From Symsagittifera roscoffensis (taxonomy: Eukaryota; Xenacoelomorpha; Acoela; Convolutidae), in assembly GCF_963678635.1 (NCBI RefSeq), contig NC_087067.1, positions 52,134,233-52,198,232 of the forward strand: DNA of 64,000 bases. Direction: 5' to 3'. The position numbers and the translations under genes are program-made. The notes beneath the pieces were generated by a model that made no database searches, had not been told where the DNA came from, and worked only from the letters and a program-made list of their open reading frames with translations. This document shows positions 1 to 10,556 of the stretch, piece by piece. Position 1 is the first letter of the stretch. Each line of letters opens with the position of its first letter.

Positions 1-2900
1 AAAACTTGAAGGGTGTTACAGGTTTTCAAGCAATGCCTGCAAGACCTGCCGGGGTGGTAGATCTCTGGAGATGTGCGGGCACTAAAAGGATTCCACCAAA
101 TTAATCATGCCCAACTCTCGCTTGGGTCGGATTCGTGAAGCATCGAACGAAAGGCTCCGCAAATTGCTGCTGAAACCACAAATTTCTTATCCAGAAGTAA
201 GAGCTCAAACCTTGTGTGAAGGTCTTTCTCATAATTTTTATGTACAATCCATAAATTCCCATTGGCCAGCCGATTTTAATTGTCGTTATCAAGTCCCATA
301 TGATTCCGTCGTCCTTGTTGATAATTTGCAGTTGGTTCTTTGAGAAGTGTTCTTCTAGAAATATTGGTAATGCTGGTAATGTCAAATCTACCTTCTAGCG
401 TTTTTCTAAGGCCGCGTGTTCTCTAAGAAGAGATTCATCTTTGAATACGTTTTCTTCTTCAAAGGGTTCATCTGCTATGCATCTTTTCCTTGCTGTTTTT
501 AGCTGAAAGAGCAGACAGTGAAGCCTTTTGATCAGTAACAATTTCGAATTTTGAGCTAAAAAAAATTCAAGGTTTTTCTAATGGTTGACTATGTCATTTC
601 ATGGTTGCTTAAAATTCTTGAAGCAAACGCACCAGTTTTCCACTGTCCTCCTTGAAACTGTTTTAAGGTAGCCCCCAATCCATTACGCGAGAAATTTGTC
701 GTTATTCTTGTTCTTTCTTTGATGTCAAATTGGCTGTTTTCAGTTATATTAACTAGTTCTCACTTTAACTTTTCAAGTGCAAAAGAGTGACTGTTGTCCC
801 AATGGTTCACTAGTTTTTGTGAATGGTTTTGTTTTTAGAAATGAATGGTTCATTAGAACTTTAATGTATTGGTTCCTCTAGCCACAAACTTATCTGATAT
901 CAGAAAGTTTAATTGGAAATACTTTTTCGGTATTGGAAGGTTTTTTTTGCATCAACTTTACCAACCAAAAACCCTTCTCCTGCTTCTGAAAATTTGAAAC
1001 CCAGTCATTCTATCTCTTTCCGGTAAAACGCACGTTTTTTTCCACCAATTTTTTTGTTTTTGTCTAGATTTTTGAGTATTCTGTACGCACTTGCTTTATA
1101 TTCTTCTAATGTTCCTTTTCAGGCAATTAGTATGTCGTCTATAGAACAGTTTGTGAAACATATTTCTCTAAAATTGAGTCCATGGCTCTTTGATTTTCGC
1201 TTAGCGTACCACATTGTTCATAAAATCCAGTTAATAATTTATCGTTCCCGTAGTGAAAGCTCGTTTTATGCAAAATTTTGCATTGTTTACTAGTTCTATA
1301 GCCCAGTTTGAATTGGCTATAAGCCTTTATTAGGTCGAGATTACTAAGCCAGGACTACACGTCGTCTTTTCGAACATTTGAAGTCCGACACTATTTATCA
1401 ATTTATGGAGGTTGGCAACTGGTATTTAATTTTAAAAATCTGGTTGTTCAGCAACTTTGAACATAATGTAAGTTTAATTGAGCCGTCTTTCTTTCTGGTT
1501 ATGACTTTTGGTTTTCTCTTTCTCGTCACATTTCTCGAATATTTCAATATGGCCTTCGATTTCTTTTCTGTTTAATTTTTTGTTCACTCCCGATAAAGAT
1601 TATAATGGCTTTCTTCTGGATTTTGCTTGTATCGGTTTAGCGAAGAATGGATTTGAGTAACTTTCCTATCACAAGGTATCATGCCAATTTTATTAAACAC
1701 ATCTTTGAAACTCGTAAAAAACTCATTTGTCAAACATGCTAGGTTATTAGACTTACCGGTGCGTAGCTGACTGAAAAGAGTGGTACTGGCACTTCTTTCG
1801 CTTTACTTCTATCTCAAGTTTTGGAGGATTTTCATTGTCCAAGATCTTTTTTTTTGTCCTCATGTGATGAAAAAAGGGAGTTTCTTTGTATCGCCACCCG
1901 TTAAATTGAATTCTGACTATGGTTTGCCCAAAAATAATTAATTGTTTTGTCCGTAAACCCTCAATATATCTGCTACATCCACTTTACTACTTAGTGTATC
2001 TTCAGGTTGAGGTATCTTACTATCCCAAGCTTTGGAGAACTGTCAATGCTCAAGAGATTTCTTTGTGTCCTTCTGTGATGAACAATCGAGCTTCTTCGTA
2101 TCTTCACCCGTTGGATTGAATTCTGACTATGGTTTTCCAGAAAAAAAAATTTAATTATATTGTCCTTAACCTTTCAGTATAACCATTTGATTCATTTTTC
2201 CACTGGGTGTATCTTTAGTTTTCGTAACTTAGTTTCAGCTCAAAAGTAACACATTTTGCTTTAAGAAGCTAACTGGGCTTGCCGAACTTACAGTATGTTC
2301 ATATTTACAAACATCTCCCATCCGAGTCCTATATTCAAAAATTCTTAGTTTCTATTCCACTTAGGTCATAAAAAGTCTAATACAAATAACTGAACAATCG
2401 TTGTCGTCACTCATCGTTTTAGTTCCAGGTGTTAGTCTACACGTTTATTGGATATTGCTCCAGGAATCTTCCAATGGGATGTGTTCACAATTATCAGTAT
2501 GGACAGAACCATTTACAATATTTACACTGGGTCGTTTAACTTTGATCAACAAAAGTTCGCAAAGTGTACTCTCGAAGTACGATTTTTACGGATGGTTTCT
2601 CTAGCTGGACAGACGTTTAGGTATTCCTTCGTAAATGGTTTTCCGCAATTCATACCCATGTTATCTTTCAAGGCTGAGATTTGGTTCCTTCTTTATATGG
2701 TTATTTACTTTATATGGTTCGAAGCCTGACTTAAGGCTTTCCGGGGGACTGATGGTTGCTGATCGTAGATTCCGTTGGGCCTCATTATTTCTCATAATAA
2801 CTCATATTACTCTTCTCATATTACTCTGCTTGTTCCGACACTCTAATGTTACACGTGCTGGCAAGGTCGAATAACGGTTCTCAGAAGTGCTCAAAAGATT
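1..2900 (-). mobile_element. Ty3/gypsy-like retroelement fossil
   Basis: On the minus strand the order is reverse-transcriptase-like sequence (about 1050-1350), then a stretch where RNase H would lie, then an integrase zinc-binding-like segment (about 100-385). This is the pol order of Ty3/gypsy elements. The element is badly decayed with many breaks and is cut by the window start. No LTR pair was found. Limits are approximate; the part beyond about 1400 is assigned only by continuity. The decay suggests an old insertion. Confidence 0.55.
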
Positions 2901-3046
2901 CCCTATCTCTTTGTATCCGATTTAAAAGGTTGTAAAGTTCAAATGTGACATTCGGAGGTTTGTGGAAAGCTAGGTTCAAGAGGTCCCCAAAATTATTTGA
3001 AAAAGATTAATAAGATTCTTAATCTAGAGTGATTTTGAGCGAATAC

Positions 3047-3319
3047 CTATTTTATTTTGTAACGAAGTGCTAAGAATAAAATTGATCTTAACTTCTTGTC
3101 TACTTCTGCTCTTCTCAAACCATTAATTTTTTCCTTTTCTTCATTCATCCGCTGTTCCTCGTCGGCTTCGTAGGGTTTCATCGTGTTCATTTTCCTTGCC
3201 TCCTGACTGACTCTTTCCGTGTCCAGCTCGCTTCCTATTGCCTGTTCTAAATTGGGAGTCTGGTTTTCTGTTCCGATAACGTTGTCAAAATCCTGATTCT
3301 CTATCGCTATAATCGACAA
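3047..3319 (-). other. Unassigned charged open frame, possibly gag-side of the neighbouring fossil
   Basis: A 90-residue open stretch rich in Glu, Lys, Arg and Asn, with no recognised domain. It lies just upstream, in minus-strand sense, of the gypsy-like fossil, where gag would be. That position is the only reason to link them. It could equally be a chance open frame. Confidence 0.2.
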
Positions 3320-3937
3320 TTGGAGTTGATCGTTTCAGTGTGTCTAGGAACATGGCGGCTCCATAGTGTGGTTCGGCCAGAATAAATGAACTCCCCGCAG
3401 GCTCGAATCGTCTGACTGCACCATAAAGAAATGTTAGGATAGTATATCTAGGTATTAAAAATCTATGTACAACTAGCTAATGAATTGAAAGAACAAGAAC
3501 AAAAACGTCTCAAACCAACGCGAACAACAAAATGATCAATCGATGGTCCGTTCAAGACATAGTTGGCAGTTATATAAGCAATACCGAAGGTCGTAAGGTT
3601 AAACATAATGAAACACATCACCTCAGAAAAATGTCGTTCTCTTCCAAAACTTAAAAAAGATTGTCTGTTGAATCTTCGTTTGAAGGCTTAAAATCGATAG
3701 TCGAAGAACTCTAAACCTGTTCAAAACGTTAAAAACTATCAACAGATGAATTTTTCCCGAATTTTTTTTTAATAAAATTCTTCGCTATTGGGTAAATACT
3801 ACAAAATTACATATTAGCATCAATTATTGGTACATGTCGAAATAATTTTCTTCAAGTTTAACCCCGGGAAGGGCTTTAGTCCCATCGTCACATTTCCAAT
3901 GTTTCTTTTATAAAAACAACCCACCCTGCGTTTCTAG
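3320..3937. other. Intergenic or intronic, no gene seen
   Basis: AT-rich sequence with no coding segment I can support. It ends in a TATAAAA at 3909-3915 and a pyrimidine-rich stretch closing in an AG at 3936-3937. These could be a promoter or a splice acceptor for the downstream Smr gene. Confidence 0.3.
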
Positions 3938-4015
3938 CCTCCAAGAAGAAACCGAAGCTCTCCCAGTGTCCGCTGCAATCAAAGCCGCTTCAAGTCACGT
4001 GTTAGATTACCTTTT

Positions 4016-4397
4016 TTGAACCTGCACGGGCTGAACAAAAGCAAAGCTTGCTCTGAAGTTGAGGATTTCTACACGCGATGCAAAAACAACGGAGACAATG
4101 CGCTTAGAGTGATAACAGGTAAAAATTTAACTCACTTTTTTCATTTCTTGTTAGGGGACTGCATTGAATCAGCAAAACACTTCGTCTTTTTTCATTTTTT
4201 GTGTTTGTCTTTGTTTTTATTTCATATTCAGGCAAAGATCTTAAAATTGATTCTAACTTGTTCCAGGAAAAGGCATCCATTCAGAAAACGGAGTCCCGCA
4301 GATCAAACCTGCTGTGCTAAACATGGCTTCTCAGCTGGGCTGGAATCACCAAGTTGACCCGAAAAACGATGGCTGCATTATTGTATACATGGACTGA
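4016..4397 (+). CDS. Smr-domain protein, C-terminal part (5' end unresolved)
   Basis: Smr domains bind or cut nucleic acid; animal and fungal members such as N4BP2 and Cue2 include endonucleases acting in RNA quality control. Two exons are visible, 4016-4118 and 4267-4397, joined by a GT-AG intron (donor GTAAAA, acceptor TTCCAG) that splits a Gly codon. They give 77 residues containing LNLHG, ITGKGIHSENG, an IKPAV helix and GCIIVYMD before the stop, which covers almost a whole Smr domain. No ATG precedes the domain in frame, so there must be an upstream exon or a different start. Just upstream (3938-4015) a different frame reads QEETEALPVSAAIKAASSHV and would join the domain frame if the T-run at 4012-4017 were one base longer. 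This could be a sequence error, a true frameshift or chance. The usual LDLHG motif has Asn for Asp. AATAAA follows at 4490. Confidence 0.7.
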
Positions 4398-4489
4398 AGT
4401 GGTGCATTTGGTTCACAAAATCAACATTACCATCCCCCCAATGACTCTTTTTCACTTTTTTCTGTCTGCAGACTTTGTTTAGTTGTGGA

Positions 4490-4495
4490 AATAAA
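4490..4495 (+). promoter_or_regulatory. Poly(A) signal of first Smr gene
   Basis: AATAAA lies 93 bases after the stop codon in AT-rich sequence, a normal place for an animal 3' end. Confidence 0.5.
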
Positions 4496-4499
4496 CTAA

Positions 4500-5340
4500 A
4501 ATAAAAATAAGATAGAATCTGATTTGTAAGCAGCTTTATAGTCAGTTTTAAGTCAAAATTCTGCCTTAATTCGAAATCTAATTCGCAAAAAATAAATGGA
4601 ACAATTAAATAGTTTTAGACTTATAAAGAAGAGCATACAAGGTAATAGGGGTCGGAGAATAGGCAAAATGTAGTCTATGTAGAGGTGAGATAGCGAAAGC
4701 AATGCTGATAACGTACTGAAAATGAACGTTCAAGTAGCTAAAGCGATAGTGATCGATCATAGAAGCAACAGCGTCAGTATAGCGACTGAGGCTTATAATT
4801 TAGTATTTTTTCAGAGCTTCCATAAGTGGTATTTTTTAAAACTAAAAAAACTAGCATTAAAACCATATCATTAGACATCCCTTCACGGAAATTCACGCGA
4901 AATTTCGCCTAGCTCTCAAGCAGGCTAGTTTTTCACCTATTGAGGTCGCAGTTGATCCTTGACAGACGAACAAAGATCCAAACATACTTTGTTATGTTTA
5001 AGAAAATTGTCAAGTTTTCTGTTGCGGAAATTCAACTTCGTTCATCTTTTTAAAAAGCGATAGCGAACTAAATAAAAAGATTAGTGACCAGAAAAGATTA
5101 AAGTAGTCGCAATAGCGAATAACGAGATTTTCAATTGTTCTCACACCTCTGGTTGAATGTCAGTGAAATCCGGTTCCTATCTTTACTAAAAACCGTCTGA
5201 ACATTTTTACGATAGAAACTGGATGAAAATTTCGAAAAGTACTAGATTATTTTTTCTCAATTATTCTGATGTCCACAAGCTTGAGAGAAGTTAAAATCTT
5301 CCGAACAAACTCAATTTAGTTCATTTGTACTGTAAAAACT
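4500..5340. other. Intergenic, no gene seen
   Basis: AT-rich sequence with no open frame or motif I can support on either strand. Confidence 0.3.
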
Positions 5341-5352
5341 ATACATGAATTT

Positions 5353-8300
5353 TTGAATCAAACTGTTATTTTTTGGTCAAACATCAAAGCAGCAACTAAC
5401 TTTTGTTATCATTTCAAACAACTTGCGAAAAATTTTAAGAGTAATGAGTACCAGATGCCAAATATCGACGAGTTAGAAGACCTAATTAGCCAGATAATTG
5501 CGGAACGGAAAGCAGGTGGCAAATATTCCACTACATTGGACTTCGCATACGCGTATGGGCAAGTAGCATTACATCAGAAAACAAGCGAAGAGTGCAATTT
5601 TCCACTAGTAGGGGGAAAATTTACGGGAACGCACCGATTCATGAACGGTTTTCTCGGGCTTTTTACAATGCCGCCGGAATTTCAAAAAACTATCGACTCC
5701 TTACTCAGGGAGTTCCCACACGCAAACGCATTCATAGACGATATAATAGTCTTGCATAAAGAAAAATGATCAAACCGATTGCCAAAATTTAAAAAAATAT
5801 TAAAAAACTGCATGTAGCAAACACCGCACTGAAGCCACGAAAATGTGAATTCGCCAAAAACGAATCAGGTGGTTAGATTTTAAGATTGGAAAAGAGGTAG
5901 TAATACCTTTGGTCAGAAAAACACAAGCGATTAAAGATTTAAAGCCCCCCCCCAAGTCTAGGAAACAATTAAGGCCACTTGTGGGATCTGTCTTTATTCA
6001 ATATAAATCCTTACCTAAACTAGCAGAAGTTAGTTCTCCACTTAGACCGCTTTCAAGCGTGAACCATGACTTTAGTTGAACGCCGACATGCGAGAACGCT
6101 TTTCAACAGCTAAAGCGCTTAGCAGAATACACTGTTGAATTCAGACACTTTGACATTCAGCGGAAAACCCACATAAACCGCGACTCCAGCCACGACGGTC
6201 TGGGAGCCGTTCTAGTGCGAAACAATTGGGACGGGTGGAGTGGCACATGATATCATTTGCTTCAAGATATCTTACAAGAAAATAAATAATCAACGAACAA
6301 ATTAGAACTACTCGCCGTTGGATGGGGCACCGAACACATTCGTAAAAAACACTTACGGGCGATATTTTACAGTCAAATCAGATCATAAAGCGCTATTAGC
6401 CCTCCTAAATTTGTCCCCAAAAGAAAAGAAAAAACGTTTTTCAGCAGATTAACGCGGTGGCACGATCGCTCAGTACCCTACCAACTGACAGTCAAACAAC
6501 ATCAAGGAGCGCAATTGGGTGGGCCCATTACCTATCGCTTTTCACTTCACTATTAGAGCCGGAAACATGTTCTTATGACGCCAAATTTACAGTACTCAAA
6601 ACTAAAAGGGTTAATGAAGCCCTGTATCCTACGGACCAGTTAAAACCTTGAAGTCAGATTGTCAACCAAACTTCAAAAAAGAAAGTTCTGAGCGTAAAAT
6701 TACGGTCATGCAACCGATCACGCGAGATACTCATATGCAATCAAAATCCGAAGAAATTGAACATGCAATTACCAAACCGATTTCGACTCAGTCGCAAAAG
6801 GGCGTCGCATCAGTCAACCGCCGGTCAATCAATCACAAGCGTGCCTTTTGCACACCGAAGGATATATGCAAATATAGCTTAATCAAAAACAGATGTTGTC
6901 TAATTCTTATTTACAGTTGCTATCCTAATTTCAAAACTAAACTTCCGTTTACTAAAATGCCAAATTATACTTCGCCAAAAAAAATTCGATGCGGTATAAA
7001 CGTCAATGTTTAAAAATGTCTCAAACCAAACAGGGTCTTTAAACATTAATGTTGTTTACAATCGAGAGAAGTCAACCCCCAATTCTCAGCTCGGACTTGG
7101 TCATCGAAATAATTCCCCCAAAAATCTGCAAACAAAATCAAGCGCCTACAAGAATCTCAACTTGATCATTTCCTCAACCACTTCCTTCCCTTATCAGTTC
7201 TTGGGCATCTCCTACCCCGATGTAAGCAAAAAAATGGAACCAGTCGATCGCTCCTACAGACTGTCCTGCCGTCAATAAATTAGAATTCCCGGAATTCTCT
7301 GCTTAAAACTCGTGGAGGCCAAATCCAATACTGAAAACGATCCGAGCTGCCATCAGGGACAGAAATCCAAGGCAGAGAAGGCGGTTAACCGGTTAGCACA
7401 GTGCTACATGCAACACTACAACTACTTTTCTATAAGGGAAACTGCCTCTGGATGAACGGCGGGTTGGCAATCCCGAAGGATTTGTGAACTTCAATACTAA
7501 CAGACTACACTTCAACCATCTCGGGACGGAGAAGATGTTCGCGGCTGCAAAAAGTGTTTGAAACCCTTAAAACAGAAACACATTTGCAGCCAAGGAAAAT
7601 AAATGTTAACCAAGAGTCCAAACTAAATTCAAAATTTCTCCAATTACGAGGTACTGGAACATATAAAATCCCGTTAAAAGCTCACCGCGCTACACTTATG
7701 ACCTGAAGAACCATCTTGCCAATGAAAACTTAAAACTTTGCATATTTACGAGAAGACGGAAATGAGAAACTCAAAAAAAATGATATCAAGACTTTTGAGC
7801 GCATTACGTATCGTACCACACACAAAATTTAATATAACATCGTTCGAGACATACCATTGTAGAGAGGCCAAAGCTGAAATCTCATGGAGAAACCGTCACT
7901 GGAAAATCTAGACTGGATGAATGTAAAATAACAAAAATTACAATGCTTCGATGAGGCGAGTGGACAACCGGAAGTCGAAGTGAACTTGGACTAGGAAAAA
8001 AGAAGTGACCTAGTGCATGCACCACAAATTAGAAGGATACCTCAGGTACTAGACGAGCACGAACTGGCAGAGAGAAACGCAGAGTTGACACGCCCAAATG
8101 CACCATCGTGGCTGAAACGGCAGAAAACTAGTACAACTGAGCTTAATCAGAAGAGCGGGATAAAATATCGAAAAAAACCAAGGAGGTAAAAACGCCTATT
8201 TTCTAAAAATGAAAATGGGACCCCCCATACGGTTCAAGGAAAAAAGGATCTCTGCTAAGAAGAAGCGGTGTTTCATTTAGATGGGAAGCCGAGGATAACG

Positions 8301-8770
8301 AAACGGAGGCCATGGCAACCCAGGGTCCCAGTTCTACGAGCATCCCAGATCCGAGCTCGAAAGCCATAACGGAAGATGACGATCAGTTTATCGACGGGAG
8401 CAAAAAGCCGAAACAAAAAGCGCTGAAAAAACGATCGATGATGGGGCCAGAAGAGGGAGCAAGAAAATGCGATGAGTTGTTGATGCCAGCAGAATTAACG
8501 AAAAAAGCAATGGACGAGACGAAAACAAGCTGGCGACGGAAGCAAGAAAGACGAGACAGCCGAGTCTTCAGAAAATGAGCGAGGGGGAACATTGGGAAAC
8601 CAAGAGTTGAACAAAGTACAACCGGGGGAACCTACGCGAAGATCGACAAGGCAGTGGAAAGGAGTCACCTAAATAGGTGGCGTGATGATAAATCTTGTTG
8701 GAAAAAAACTGCAAATAAAAGTCAAAAACAGCCCGGGGAGAGGGCCGGCAGCTGAAGCCCAAAAAACTCA
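5353..8770 (+). mobile_element. Ty3/gypsy-like retroelement fossil
   Basis: A reverse-transcriptase segment is clear at about 5460-5770, with conserved blocks resembling TLDFAYAYGQ, a GF-LGLFTMPPEFQ block and an AFIDDIIV catalytic block. RNase H-like sequence follows at about 6060-6450. Further 3' are weakly recognisable pieces, one at about 7450-7560 ending in a HFNHLG block like the tail of SGNH hydrolases, and a charged open stretch at 8312-8578. A purine-rich tract near 8737-8750 may be a polypurine tract. The element is broken with many breaks, and no LTR pair was identified. The 3' limit is uncertain; parts beyond 6.65 kb may be a separate insertion. Confidence 0.6.
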
Positions 8771-10556
8771 AATCAAAATTCTACGAAACTGATAACCTAA
8801 ATATACTTATATACAAGTGCTTTTTTGTATACAGTAAGCAGCAGTGTTCTGGTTGTTATAAATTTTATATCTAAGAAACTAAAATTTTCGAAAACTTATT
8901 TTGGTTGCCTCTATGACATTGGGACAAAATTAGTTTACTTATGTAAAATCTATGGTTCTGTCTGTTGATCTGCTAGATTGAACTTGTGATCGCTATCTCG
9001 TCTGGCATACATATTTGAACGATACAGTTGCTTTTGAATTAAATATATAAACCTTTCGTGTTTTCACACCTACATCAAAATACAAAAAAAGTTGCCGCCT
9101 GCGATCTTTTTTTGTACAGTTAAGGGAATTTGAAATTTGCCACTTGGTGGAAATTAGATTAATAAATGCGCAGAACATTAGAGAGTGGGAAATCAATTCA
9201 AATATTTCAAATTGAAGCAAAGCGGACAGTTCCTTCTTTCTAAAACATTGCATGATTCAATGCTATAGTGTTTATACTTAACAGGGCGTGTGGTGAAAAA
9301 AATGAGAGAAATTTGAATCAAATAAATTACTCTAAAGTTTTGTTGGCCTGAAACAGCAGCCATAGTATTCAAGGTTTTGCCCTGATTCGAGCAGTTTTGT
9401 AAGGAAATATAATTTATACTATCTTTTCGTTATCCGGCACTGGTGAAGAAACCTTGAAAGAATTTTTTTAGAAGTCGGTTCCCTTCATAAAAATCATATA
9501 TAATCAAAATGGAATTTTCAAAACTAACCCAGACAGAAAAGTTATAAGTTTTCGTTTAATAAGCAGTTCAGTTGGTATTTAGTCTGAAAATCCAAAATGT
9601 TTTGACCAGTTATTCTCGACCCGATGAGAATCATTTTGAACCCTTTTTGTATGAATCTGAATCCAAACCCTTATGTTTTTTGTTACACAAACCTTTAACC
9701 TCTGAAACGATTTTTTAAGATAGCAGACATTGGCTGGGAAAAAATTGCAAAAAAGACATATGAAGACTGTGTTCCTTCCCTCTATTCAAGAGAAACGAGA
9801 AATATAGCGGTGTGGTTTCAGGCTCTATATAAAACAAACTTCAAACTTCATCGCACGTAATACGAAACAAATTATGGAATTGAAAAATATACGTTAAGCA
9901 ACATTCCGATTGTTCGTCAAGTTACAATAGCCGGCTGCTCCTGAAAATACAATTTTTTTTTTCAATGAAGATGGCGCTTAAAATACTTTAAAACGTGTTT
10001 TTTTGAAACAAAACTAAACTTTCACGGCATAAAACTCTATTATAAGCATGTTCGTTTGCTTTTTTGCCCTCGAAGTTCTTTGTATAATAAATCAGTCCAA
10101 CCATTTTGTGATTTTTATGGTATCTAATTTTGCGTGGAAAAACGAAAAAGTATAAAAAGAAAACTAAACACCAGAAGACAAGTTCCCCCCACTTTCAACC
10201 AATGATCTCGTTAACTAATTGATGGCCGGATAAACTAGTTTATTAAGCCTGATGATTTTCGCATCTGATTTTCGCCTGATGATTTTCGCAAGTGTCAAAT
10301 AATTGCAACAAAAAAGCATAAAGCTGATACGTTTCAGGTCAAGTATTTGAGAATGTGTGTTGCTGTTGATTTTAAACACTTGCGACTTTACACTTGCAAA
10401 ATTACACAATCCTCTACTACTCAATTTTTTTTAAATTTATTGCGTTTTTATCTAATATAAAATTCAAAAGCGCTTTGAAAACAACGATATATACTTTTAT
10501 TACAATTTTTATCTAGTAGTATAAGTAAAGACAAGATATTCAAACCAGTTTTAACA
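8771..10556. other. Intergenic, no gene seen
   Basis: AT-rich sequence upstream of the second Smr gene. At 10254-10280 a 12-base stretch is repeated in direct order (TGATTTTCGC and neighbours). No coding segment or RNA gene could be supported. The promoter of the downstream gene must lie at its right end, but no clear TATA box is visible. Confidence 0.3.

Noticed and set aside
8312-8578. 88-residue charged frame as a host gene
   Set aside because: It lies in the 3' part of a decayed retroelement, has no domain and no splice context of its own.
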